From: Streptomyces sp. NBC_01353
GTDB taxonomy: Bacteria; Actinomycetota; Actinomycetes; Streptomycetales; Streptomycetaceae
DNA length: 64,000 nt
Assembly: GCF_036237275.1 (NCBI RefSeq)
Contig: NZ_CP108352.1
Location: 2,666,001-2,730,000 of the forward strand
Direction of reading: 5' to 3'
The notes under the pieces were generated by a model. That model did no database searches, was not told the DNA's origin, and was given only the letters and a program-made list of their open reading frames with translations. How positions within the stretch are numbered: the stretch's first letter is position 1; every line of letters begins with the position of its first letter. This document shows, in pieces, positions 43,775 to 51,831 of the stretch. The translations under genes were made by a program, and so were the position numbers.

Positions 43775-44737
43775 TCAGGTGGTCAGGACCACGTTGGCCA
43801 GGCGATCCCCCGCCGCGAACCGCGTCAGCTGGCCGGCGATCAGCCGCTTGGCACGGGGCATGAACGCCGAAGTGGAACCGCCGACATGGGGACTCACCAG
43901 GACACCGGGAGCGTGCCACAACGGGTGGCCGGGCGGCAGCGGTTCGGGGTCGGTGACATCGAGCGCGGCGGCGATCCGGCCGCTCTCGACCTCCTTGAGC
44001 AACGCGGCAGTGTCCACCACAGGGCCCCTGGCGACGTTGACCAGAAGCGCCCCGTCCCGCATCCGCGCGAGAAACCCCGCGTCGGCGAGATGCCTGGTCT
44101 CGGGCGTGAGAGGGGTGGACAGCACGACGACATCCGCCTGCGGCAGCAGGTCGGCCAGAGCGGACATCGGCTGGACCGGACCGCGCTCCGTGGTGCGTGC
44201 GGAGCGCGCGACGCGCGCCACCCGCGCGCACTCGAACGGCACGAGCCGGTCCTCGATGGCGGCACCGATCGAGCCGTACCCGACGATCAGCACGGACTTG
44301 TCGGCGAGGGCCGGATAGAACCCGCCCAGCCACTCCTCCTTGTCCTGACCGCGGACGAAGCCGGGGATCCCGCGCAGCGAGGCGAGGATCAGGGCGAGCG
44401 TCAGCTCGGCGGTGCTGGCCTCGTGGACGCCTTTGGCGTTGCAGAGTTCGACCCCGGGCCCCAGCGCGCCGAGCCCGGGGCTCACGTGGTCCGTGCCCGC
44501 CGAGAGCGTCTGTACGGCGCGCAGCGAGGTCATCCCGGCGAGCGGCCGAACGGCGACCTCCGTGCCCTTCATGTACGGGACCACGTAGAACACGCAGCGG
44601 GCCGGATCGGCGGGAAAGTCGGGACCGCCGTCCCAGAAGCGGTAGTTCAGCCCCGACTCGCCCGGCGCGGGAAGCCCTTCGATCTCGTCCGCGGGAATCG
44701 GAAGCCACACGTCAGCGGTCGTGTCATCGAGTGTCAT
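43775..44737 (-). CDS. D-isomer-specific 2-hydroxyacid dehydrogenase
   Basis: 320 residues. It has the NAD motif VLIVGYGSIGAAIEDRLVPF (about 137-156), the Arg in VNVARGPVVDT, the catalytic Glu in VTDPEPLPPGHPLW and the His in VSPHVGGST. Similar enzymes reduce glyoxylate or other 2-oxo acids; the substrate is not clear. The ATG at 44737 is chosen; a longer frame upstream lacks family similarity. Divergent from an aldo/keto reductase gene. Confidence 0.88.
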   Translation of the reverse strand: MTLDDTTADVWLPIPADEIEGLPAPGESGLNYRFWDGGPDFPADPARCVFYVVPYMKGTEVAVRPLAGMTSLRAVQTLSAGTDHVSPGLGALGPGVELCNAKGVHEASTAELTLALILASLRGIPGFVRGQDKEEWLGGFYPALADKSVLIVGYGSIGAAIEDRLVPFECARVARVARSARTTERGPVQPMSALADLLPQADVVVLSTPLTPETRHLADAGFLARMRDGALLVNVARGPVVDTAALLKEVESGRIAAALDVTDPEPLPPGHPLWHAPGVLVSPHVGGSTSAFMPRAKRLIAGQLTRFAAGDRLANVVLTT

Positions 44738-44811
44738 GACCGGGAGGCTATGCGATGAACCCCGCTCACCATTGGTTACTTTGGGGGCGGCACAGGGAGG
44801 GGTACCGGCAG

Positions 44812-45813
44812 GTGGAGCGCAGGACAATCGGGGCGGCGGCGCTCGACGTGGGCGCGGTCGGCCTGGGCTGTATGCCGATGAACTGGGCCTACAACGCCTC
44901 GCAGCAGCGCGGCGACCGCTCGCTGCGCACGGTGCACGCGGCACTGGACGCCGGGGTGAGCCTGCTCGACACCGCGGACATGTACGGGCCGTTCACCAAT
45001 GAGCTGTTGGTGGGACGGGCCCTGAAGGAACGCCGGGCAGAGGCGTTCGTGTCGACCAAATGCGGTCTGCTCGTGGGCGATCAGCACGTGGTGGCCAACG
45101 GCCGGCCGGGATACGTACGGCGGGCCTGCGACGCCTCGCTGCGCCGGCTGCAGACGGATGTGATCGATCTCTACCAGCTGCACCGGGCCGACCCCGAGGT
45201 GCCGGTCGAGGAGACCTGGGGCGCGATGGCCGACCTGGTGTCGGCGGGCAAGGTGCGGGCGCTCGGATTCTGCGCGGTGGGGGCCCGTGCGGCCCGGCGC
45301 GGTGGAGCAGCACATCTGCACGAGGGAACGATCCGGCAGCTGGAGCGGGTCCAGCAGGTCTTCCCGGTGAGCGCGGTGGAGGCCGAGCTGTCGGTGTGGT
45401 CGCCCGAGGCGCTGGAGCGGCTGCTGCCGTGGTGCGAGGCACGGGGTGTGGGGTTCCTGGCCGCGATGCCGCTGGGGAACGGTTTCCTCACCGGGACGCT
45501 GACGCCGGGCGGCGGCTTCGAGCCGGACGACCCACGGGCCCGGCACCCCCGCTTCACCGCCGAGATGATGGCTGCCAACCAGCCGCTGGTGGCCGGTCTG
45601 CGGCGGGTGGCGGCCCGGCACGGCGTGAAGGTCACTCCGGCCCAGGTGGCGCTGGCGTGGGCGCTGGCGCAGGGGCCGCACGTGGTGCCGATCCCGGGGG
45701 CGAAGCGGGAGGTCTGGGCGGTGGAGAACGCGCGGGCGGCGGATCTGGTGCTGACGGCCACGGATCTGGCGGAGATCGCGCGGCTGCCCGCACCGCGGGG
45801 ATCGTGGGACTGA
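44812..45813 (+). CDS. Aldo/keto reductase
   Basis: 333 residues. The AKR catalytic set is visible: Asp and Tyr in LLDTADMYGPF, Lys in VSTKCG, His in DLYQLHRAD, and the NADPH-binding VVPIPGAKR near the end. These cytosolic enzymes reduce aldehydes and ketones. The start is GTG at 44812 with AGGGAGGGG upstream. The stop codon lies in a 21-bp tandem repeat. Confidence 0.9.
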   Translation: MERRTIGAAALDVGAVGLGCMPMNWAYNASQQRGDRSLRTVHAALDAGVSLLDTADMYGPFTNELLVGRALKERRAEAFVSTKCGLLVGDQHVVANGRPGYVRRACDASLRRLQTDVIDLYQLHRADPEVPVEETWGAMADLVSAGKVRALGFCAVGARAARRGGAAHLHEGTIRQLERVQQVFPVSAVEAELSVWSPEALERLLPWCEARGVGFLAAMPLGNGFLTGTLTPGGGFEPDDPRARHPRFTAEMMAANQPLVAGLRRVAARHGVKVTPAQVALAWALAQGPHVVPIPGAKREVWAVENARAADLVLTATDLAEIARLPAPRGSWD

Positions 45814-45840
45814 GCGCGGGGATCGTGGGACTGAGCGCGG
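45795..45840. repeat. 21-bp tandem repeat across the AKR stop codon
   Basis: Two exact copies of GCGGGGATCGTGGGACTGAGC (one base over the length of a 20-mer; units 45795-45815 and 45816-45836) and a partial third. The first copy contains the stop TGA of the aldo/keto reductase gene. Confidence 0.85.
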
Positions 45841-45902
45841 GAACCTGATCGGACCGAGCGGTGTATCAAGGGTAGTGAGCGCCGTTCGAAGGGATCGGGA
45901 CC

Positions 45903-47033
45903 GTGGGCCGAGCTTTTGTGGGAGCTGTGTGTGCCGCCGCCGTGCTGGGGCTCGTGACGGGGTGCTCGTCGGGCGAGGGCGGGAGCGGGCCCGCGTCCTC
46001 GCCCACGTCCGCGTCCGCGTCCGCGTCCGCGTCGCCGTCGGGGACGGGGACGGGTGGGGCGCCGGCCGAGGTGCGGGTCGCCGGGACGCTGACCGAGGAT
46101 CTGGAGTCGCCGTGGGGCGTGGCAGCGCTGCCCGGCGGGGATCTTCTCGTCGCCTCGCGCGACGAGCGGACGATCACCCGCGTCGACACGAAGACGGGGA
46201 AGAAGACGCCGGTCGGAGAGGTGCCGGGGGTGGTCCCCGGCGGTGAGGGCGGACTCCTGGGCCTCGCCGTGCGGGACGGCCTGGTGTACGCCTACTTCAC
46301 TGCCGAGTCGGACAACCGCATCGTCCGGATGCCGTACGGAGGCGGGAGCACGGACCGGCTGGGCGCGCCCGAGGTGGTCCTGTCGGGCATCCCGAAGGGG
46401 AATGTGCACAACGGCGGGCGGATCGCGTTCGGTCCGGACGGGATGCTGTACGCGGGGACGGGCGAGCGTGGCGAGACAGGCCTCGCGCAGAACCTGGAGT
46501 CGCTGGGCGGCAAGATCCTGCGGATGACACCGGAGGGGAAGCCGGCGCCCGGCAATCCGTTCCCCGGCTCGTTGGTGTATTCGTACGGTCACCGCAATGT
46601 GCAGGGCCTGGCCTGGGACACGGACGGACGGCTGTGGGCGGCCGAGTTCGGCCAGAACACCTGGGACGAGCTGAATCTGATCCAGCCCGGCAAGAACTAC
46701 GGGTGGCCGCAGGTGGAGGGCTCGTCGGACGTGTCCGACTTCGTGAACCCGGTGGCCGAGTGGAAGACGGACGAGGCCTCACCGAGCGGTATCGCGTACG
46801 CCGAGGGCGCGATCTGGATGGCCGGGCTCAGAGGCGAGCGACTGTGGCGTATCCCGCTCTCGGGGGCGGAACGCGCGGGGGAGCCCGAGGCGTTCCTCGT
46901 GGAGGAGTACGGCCGCCTGCGCACGGTCCTGGCGGCGGGTGACGGCCGGCTCTGGCTGACGACGAGCGAGACCGACTCCCGGGGCACGCCCGGGCCCGGC
47001 GACGACAAGATCCTCCGGCTGGAGGTGAGATAG
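45903..47033 (+). CDS. PQQ-type sorbosone/glucose dehydrogenase-like lipoprotein
   Basis: 376 residues. A lipoprotein signal with GLVTGCSS (Cys near residue 21) is followed by a Ser/Ala linker encoded by a GTCCGC hexamer repeat. The rest is a six-bladed propeller of the GSDH family: SPWGVAALPGGDLLVASRD, GGEGGLLGLAV, GNVHNGGRIAFGPDGMLYAGTGE with the His/Asn metal site, YSYGHRNVQGLAWD and PGKNYGWP. It oxidises sugars outside the cell if PQQ is available. The start is GTG at 45903. Confidence 0.87.
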   Translation: MGRAFVGAVCAAAVLGLVTGCSSGEGGSGPASSPTSASASASASPSGTGTGGAPAEVRVAGTLTEDLESPWGVAALPGGDLLVASRDERTITRVDTKTGKKTPVGEVPGVVPGGEGGLLGLAVRDGLVYAYFTAESDNRIVRMPYGGGSTDRLGAPEVVLSGIPKGNVHNGGRIAFGPDGMLYAGTGERGETGLAQNLESLGGKILRMTPEGKPAPGNPFPGSLVYSYGHRNVQGLAWDTDGRLWAAEFGQNTWDELNLIQPGKNYGWPQVEGSSDVSDFVNPVAEWKTDEASPSGIAYAEGAIWMAGLRGERLWRIPLSGAERAGEPEAFLVEEYGRLRTVLAAGDGRLWLTTSETDSRGTPGPGDDKILRLEVR

Positions 47034-47043
47034 GGGCGGGCAG

Positions 47044-47232
47044 ATGTTCAACCTGGCGGAAGAGCTCTTCGCACCGGGCCGCAAGCACACCGACGACGAG
47101 CGTCAGCGGCTCGCCCTGACCAGGGAGGACCAGGGCGACGGCGATCCCGGGAAGGGGCCGATCGACCTGACCTCGGGCCGCGTGACGATACGCGTCCCGA
47201 GCCAGGCCGGCACGGAGGATCGGGACGCCTAG
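47044..47232 (+). CDS. Small DUF6191-like protein, 62 aa
   Basis: MFNLAEELFAPGRKHTDDER begins a 62-residue soluble protein with a C-terminal GPIDLTSGRVTIRVP strand. The FNxxEELFAPGRKHT start is a conserved Streptomyces family that I recall as DUF6191, without known function. It is 10 bp past the sugar dehydrogenase gene, so it may be co-transcribed. Confidence 0.72.
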   Translation: MFNLAEELFAPGRKHTDDERQRLALTREDQGDGDPGKGPIDLTSGRVTIRVPSQAGTEDRDA

Positions 47233-47237
47233 CGGCT

Positions 47238-47252
47238 CCCAGGGCGCCTGGG
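47238..47252. terminator. Short hairpin between converging genes
   Basis: CCCAGG-GCG-CCTGGG, 6-bp arms, followed by another CCCAGG. It lies between the small DUF6191-like gene (+) and the LAL regulator gene (-). Confidence 0.4.
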
Positions 47253-47273
47253 CAGCCCAGGGTGAGGCACGTC

Positions 47274-50200
47274 CTAGGGAGTCGGCTCCAGGAGGCGGAG
47301 GCGGTGAGCGAGGGCGGCTGCCTCGCCGCGGCCGGAGACGCCCAGCTTGGCGAGGATGTTGGAGACGTGGACGCTCGCCGTCTTCGGTGAGATGAAGAGT
47401 TCCTCGGCGATCTGGCGGTTGGTGCGGCCGGCGGCGACCAGGCGCAGGACGTCCTGCTCCCGGGGGGTCAGGCCGAAGGCGTCGTCTCCCGGCTCCGGTT
47501 CGGGGGCGTGATCCGGGCTGGTGAGGGAGAGACGGGCCCGGGCGGCCAGGAGTGCGACGTCCTCGCGGAGCGGGTGCGCGCCGAGGCGGACGGCCGTGGC
47601 ATGGGTCTCGCGCAGGAGGGCCGCCGCCTCCTCGCGGCGGCCTCCCTCGGTGAGCAGGGCGTCGGCGAGGCGGTGACGCGCCTGGGCGAGCAGGTAGGGG
47701 CACTCCAACTGCTCGTAGGAGGTGACGATCTCGGCCCAGCGTGCGACGGGTCGGCGGTCCTCCGCACGGTCCAGCTCCGCCGAGGCGTACAGGGAGTACG
47801 CCTCCCAGACGGGCGCGGGGGTCGCCAGCCCGCGTACGCAGCGGCGGATCAGGGCGATCGCCTCCGTGCGGCCCTCCTCGGCGGCGGGCAGGCCGAGCGC
47901 GTCGGCCTCCGCCGTGGCGGCGGCGAGCAGCAGCGGCCAGCCCTCGCGGTGGGTGCCGGGCGGGAAGCCGGTCTCCGCGGCGGCGGCGAGCACGGTCCGC
48001 ACGTCCTGGATCCGGCCGCCCGCGGCGGCGACGCTCAGCTCGACCATGCGCGTGGGGACGGTGTACTGCGGCATGGGGTCGGCCTCGCCGAAGTGCTCGC
48101 GGGCGGCGGCGAGCTGGGTGGCGGCCATGTCCAGCTCGCCCCGGGCGAGGGCCAGTTGGGCGAGGCGCAGCGCCGCCGAGCCGCGCGGCTTGGACCGGAT
48201 CCCGGTCTGCTCGAGCCACTCGCAGTTGCGCTGGACGTCGCACCAGAGCCCAAGGGAGAACTGCGACTCCGCCTGATTGGAGCGGATCCAGCCCTGGCTG
48301 TCGAGGAGCCCGTGGTCGCGGGTGAGGCGGATGCCGTCCTCCGCGACATCGACGGCCTCCTGGGATCGGCCGAGGTTCTCCAGGGCGTGGGAGAGGTTGA
48401 CGTGTGCGCGGGCGGACTCGTGGTGGAGGCCGAGGGCGCGCGTGCGATCGCGTACCTCGTACATGGTGGCGAGTCCGGTCTCGCGGTCGCCGGCGCTGAC
48501 CTGGAGGGTGCCGAGGGTCAGGCGAGCACTGAGTTCGATGGACTCGTCCTTGACGAGGCGGGCGTATTCGACGGCCCGCTCGGCGGCGGCGAGGCTCTCC
48601 GGGCCGGGCTTGTGGAGCATCCCCCAGCCCGCGGCCACGGCGAGGATGCGGGCGTGCACGCCGGACGGGGGCAGGCCCTTGACGAGTTCCTGGGCGGTGG
48701 CGATCTCGTCCCAGCCGTCGGAGCGGCCGAGTCCGGAGACGATGCGGGAGCGTTCGGTCCAGAACCAGGCGGAGCGCAGCGGGTCGCGGTCCTCGTCCTC
48801 CTCCCCTTCGAGGAGCCGCAGGGCCATCTTGCCGATCTTCAGGGCGCGTTCGCGCTCCCCGCACAGCCGGGCGGCGTACGCGGCCTCGGCGAGCAGGTCG
48901 AGATAGCGCAGCGGCGTGGTCTCGGGATCGCAGCCGCACGGAGGGTACGCCTCGGCGTAGTCCATCGGCCGCAGGGAGCCGCGCACCTCGGCGGGGACCT
49001 CGTCCCAGAGTTCCATGGCCCGTTCGAGGAGCCGCAGTTGCTCGGCGTACGCATAGCGCTTGCGCGCCTCGACGGAGGCGCGGAGCACGGCCGGCAGTGC
49101 CCGGGAGGGGTCGTGGGCGTGGTACCAGTAGCTGGCGGCCCTGGTGGCGCGTTCGTCGGCGCGGACGAGGGAGGGGGCGGCCTCCAGGGCCTCGGCGTAG
49201 CGCCGGTTGAGGCGGGAGCGTTCACCGGGCAGCAGGTCGTCGCTGACGGCCTCGCGGACCAGGGAGTGGCGGAATCGGTAGCCGTCGCCGTCCGGGACGG
49301 ACTGCAGGATGTTGGCGCCGACGGCGGCGCGCAGCGCCTCGATGAGGTCGTCCTCGGAGAGCCGGGCGACGGCGGCGAGCAGCGCGTACTCGACGGTGGA
49401 GCCGCCTTCGGCGACGATCCTGGCGACCCGCTGGGCGTCCTCGGGGAGCGTCTCGACCCGGACGAGCAGCAGATCGCGCAGGGAGTCGGTGAGGGCGCCG
49501 GGGGCGCAGCCGGACTCGTGGGAGACGACGAGTTCCTCGACGAAGAAGGCGTTGCCGTCGGAGCGGTCGAAGACCTCGTCGACCAGGGCGGCGTCGGGTT
49601 CGGCGGCGAGGATGCCGGTGAGCTGGCGGCGGACCTCCGCGCGGGTGAACCGGGCGAGTTCGATGCGCCGGATGGTCCGCAGCCGGTCCAGTTCGGCCAG
49701 GAGGGGGCGCAGCGGGTGGCGGCGGTGGATGTCGTCGGCGCGGTAGGTGGCGACGACCACGATCCGGCCGCGGCGCAGGGTGCGGAAGAGGTAGGCGAGG
49801 AGGTGCCGGGTCGATGCGTCGGCCCAGTGCAGGTCCTCCAGGACGAGCACGATCGTCCGGTCGGCGGCGAGCCGCTCCAGGAGCCGTACGGTCAGCTCGA
49901 AGAGGCGGGCGGTGGAGTCCTCGTTGGAGGGCTCGTGGCTGCCGACGTCGCCGAGTTCGGGGAGGAGGCGGGCGAGTTCGCCCTCCTGCCCGGCGGCCGC
50001 GGCCGCCAGTTCGTCGGGGAGCCGGCGGCTCAGCGCGCGCAGGGCGGTGGAGAAGGGCGCGAACGGCAGCCCGTCCGCGCCGACTTCGACACAGCCGCCG
50101 ACCGCGACGAAGGCACCGCGGTCGCAGGCCGCGGCGACGAACTCCTCGATGAGCCGCGTCTTGCCCACGCCGGCCTCGCCGCCGATGAGCAGGGCCTGGG

Positions 50201-50345
50201 GCTCTCCCTCACCGGCGCGGGCGAGCGCGTCGGTGAGGGCGGTGAGTTCGCCGGCCCGGCCGACGAACACGGGGCTGACTGACCTGGTCTCCACGGCGCC
50301 GAGCATCGCACAGACGTCCGGGGTCGTGCTCACTACGGGGGTCAC
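47274..50345 (-). CDS. LAL-type LuxR regulator with AAA ATPase domain
   Basis: 1023 residues, normal for large ATP-binding LuxR regulators. The N-terminal ATPase has Walker A GGEAGVGKTRLIEEF (about residues 54-68) and Walker B TIVLVLEDLHWAD. The middle is a long TPR-like helical region, and the C-terminus has the LuxR HTH (LTPREQDVLRLVAAGRTNRQ, SPKTASVHVSNILAKLGV). Often activators of secondary metabolism or carbon use; the target here is not known. The GTG at 50345 overlaps the stop of the upstream 60-aa gene (GTGA), so they are coupled; GTG 50333 or ATG 50306 are alternatives. Confidence 0.9.
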   Translation of the reverse strand: MTPVVSTTPDVCAMLGAVETRSVSPVFVGRAGELTALTDALARAGEGEPQALLIGGEAGVGKTRLIEEFVAAACDRGAFVAVGGCVEVGADGLPFAPFSTALRALSRRLPDELAAAAAGQEGELARLLPELGDVGSHEPSNEDSTARLFELTVRLLERLAADRTIVLVLEDLHWADASTRHLLAYLFRTLRRGRIVVVATYRADDIHRRHPLRPLLAELDRLRTIRRIELARFTRAEVRRQLTGILAAEPDAALVDEVFDRSDGNAFFVEELVVSHESGCAPGALTDSLRDLLLVRVETLPEDAQRVARIVAEGGSTVEYALLAAVARLSEDDLIEALRAAVGANILQSVPDGDGYRFRHSLVREAVSDDLLPGERSRLNRRYAEALEAAPSLVRADERATRAASYWYHAHDPSRALPAVLRASVEARKRYAYAEQLRLLERAMELWDEVPAEVRGSLRPMDYAEAYPPCGCDPETTPLRYLDLLAEAAYAARLCGERERALKIGKMALRLLEGEEDEDRDPLRSAWFWTERSRIVSGLGRSDGWDEIATAQELVKGLPPSGVHARILAVAAGWGMLHKPGPESLAAAERAVEYARLVKDESIELSARLTLGTLQVSAGDRETGLATMYEVRDRTRALGLHHESARAHVNLSHALENLGRSQEAVDVAEDGIRLTRDHGLLDSQGWIRSNQAESQFSLGLWCDVQRNCEWLEQTGIRSKPRGSAALRLAQLALARGELDMAATQLAAAREHFGEADPMPQYTVPTRMVELSVAAAGGRIQDVRTVLAAAAETGFPPGTHREGWPLLLAAATAEADALGLPAAEEGRTEAIALIRRCVRGLATPAPVWEAYSLYASAELDRAEDRRPVARWAEIVTSYEQLECPYLLAQARHRLADALLTEGGRREEAAALLRETHATAVRLGAHPLREDVALLAARARLSLTSPDHAPEPEPGDDAFGLTPREQDVLRLVAAGRTNRQIAEELFISPKTASVHVSNILAKLGVSGRGEAAALAHRLRLLEPTP

Positions 50346-50524
50346 GCGGCCCGGACGAAGCGGCCTCGCTCGGCTCCCACCCGCCCTTCGGAGTCATGGC
50401 CCCCGGACCGGGCCGCCGCCTTCGCGGCCCGCCGCGCCTTGACGGCCTGGCGGGCCAGGCGCTCGGCGGCGGCCTCACGGACGCGCTCGTCGTGGTTCAT
50501 GCGGTGCAGTTCGTACGCGAACAT
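50342..50524 (-). CDS. Small basic helical protein, 60 aa
   Basis: MFAYELHRMNHDERVREAAA starts a 60-residue Arg/Ala-rich helical protein ending RGRFVRAA. No known domain. The ATG at 50524 has GGGAG 7 nt upstream. It is coupled to the LAL regulator through a GTGA overlap. Comparable in style to the 44-aa protein at 20905-21039. Confidence 0.65.
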   Translation of the reverse strand: MFAYELHRMNHDERVREAAAERLARQAVKARRAAKAAARSGGHDSEGRVGAERGRFVRAA

Positions 50525-50653
50525 TCGATGCTCCCTGGTGTCGGTATCGCTCCTTGCGATGCCTCTACTTTCGTTTCCCAGGGGGTGTCGCCACATCGGG
50601 AGAGTGCCGCATGTTCGGGGTACGGGGGGCCTTAGGAGGGTCCTAGGGGGTAC

Positions 50654-51229
50654 TTAGGGCGCCGAAGGGAGACTCAGGAACAGGTCGAAGTACATGCCCG
50701 CCGACAGGAACAGTCCGATCCCGCCCAGTACGGCACCGGCGACGGCCACCGCCCGGATCCAGACGGGGCGCTGCGGGCGGGTGAGGACGACCACGGCGGT
50801 GATCAGGGCGAGGAGCGAGAAGAGGCCGTTGACGAGTGCGGTGGTGTGCCAGGCGTCGCCGTAGATCTCGGAGATCTGCTGGGCGGCGGTGCCGCCTTGG
50901 GCCTTGATCTGGCCGATGAGCGTCTCGCGCTCGCTGCCGACCTTCCCGACCCAGGTGCCGCTCAGGGCGGCGAGCCCGAGGGCGGCGGAGACGACGGCCG
51001 CGGCGCCCGCGCCGACGCCGCTGGAGGCGGCGGGAACCTCGTCGGCCGCCTCCAGCTCGTCCAGGTCGTCCAGGTCTCCCTGCTCGTCCAGCTCGTCGAC
51101 GGCGTCGAGGCCATCGCCGGCGTCCGCGGCCTCCGCGGTCTTCACGGCCTGCGCGGTCTTCACGTCCTCCGCGGTCGCGGCCTCCGCGGTCTTCTCGGCT
51201 TCCGTGTTCTCGTCAGTCTTGGCAGTCAT
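50654..51229 (-). CDS. Membrane protein with acidic N-terminal region
   Basis: 191 residues. The first 70 are Ala/Glu/Asp rich with Lys-Thr-Ala and Leu-Asp-Asp-type repeats, disordered and cytoplasmic. Three membrane segments follow (AAVVSAALGLAALSGTWVG, ALVNGLFSLLALITAVVVL and a last AVAGAVLGGIGLFLSAGMYF). No domain recognised. The ATG at 51229 is chosen because it starts the charged region; the frame is open further upstream. It is 35 bp after the GNAT gene on the same strand. Confidence 0.7.
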   Translation of the reverse strand: MTAKTDENTEAEKTAEAATAEDVKTAQAVKTAEAADAGDGLDAVDELDEQGDLDDLDELEAADEVPAASSGVGAGAAAVVSAALGLAALSGTWVGKVGSERETLIGQIKAQGGTAAQQISEIYGDAWHTTALVNGLFSLLALITAVVVLTRPQRPVWIRAVAVAGAVLGGIGLFLSAGMYFDLFLSLPSAP

Positions 51230-51264
51230 GCACCGCACGCTAGGTGCCGCGCATGAGAAGGGCC

Positions 51265-51831
51265 TTAAGAAGCCTGGCCGGCCCTGAACGTCTTCCACTC
51301 CGGCGCGAGCACCGACCACACCTCCATGTCGAGGCGCTGCCCGCGGTACGGGTAGCTCTCCCGCAGCACGCCGTCCTTCGTCATACCGAGCCGCCGGGCC
51401 ACCGCGATGCTGGCCTCGTTCTTCGAGGAGACCAGCCACTCGACGCGGTGGATGGAGCGCTCCACGATCGCCCAGTCGATGATGGTGCGCGCGGCCCTGG
51501 TGACCAGGCCCTTGCCGACCGCCGACGGCTCCAGCCAGCACCCGGCCTCGGCCGTCCCGAGGGTCACGTCCATGGCGCGGAAGAGCACGCCACCGACGAG
51601 GGTGCCCTCGGTCCAGATGCCGTAGATCCGGCCGGCGTCGTTCGCGGCCTTCTCGGCGTACGCCGTGAGGAAGGAGCGGGCCGAGTCGAGGTCCGCCACG
51701 ACGTCGGCGAGCGCGATGTGCTGTCCGACGTACTCCCGGCCGCGGTTCATATGGGTGAGGAACTCCTCGGCGTGCGAAGGCTCCAGCTGCCTCAGCTCGG
51801 CACCGTCGTCACCCAGCGATATCGCGAACAT
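51265..51831 (-). CDS. GNAT acetyltransferase, RimJ/RimL-like
   Basis: 188 residues. It follows the pattern of protein N-acetyltransferases of ribosomal protein type: LRQLEPSHAEEFLTHMNRGREYVGQHI, AEAGCWLEPSAVGKGLVTRAARTIIDWA with the acetyl-CoA loop, and KNEASIAVARRLGMTKDGVLRE. Substrate unknown. The start at 51831 overlaps the 3' end of the MMPL gene by 23 bp, so the two are likely co-transcribed. Confidence 0.87.
   Translation of the reverse strand: MFAISLGDDGAELRQLEPSHAEEFLTHMNRGREYVGQHIALADVVADLDSARSFLTAYAEKAANDAGRIYGIWTEGTLVGGVLFRAMDVTLGTAEAGCWLEPSAVGKGLVTRAARTIIDWAIVERSIHRVEWLVSSKNEASIAVARRLGMTKDGVLRESYPYRGQRLDMEVWSVLAPEWKTFRAGQAS

Noticed and set aside
47508-50282. Plus-strand frame of over 900 codons opposite the LAL regulator
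   Set aside because: Shadow of the LuxR-type gene; Gly/Val/Glu-rich without motifs.
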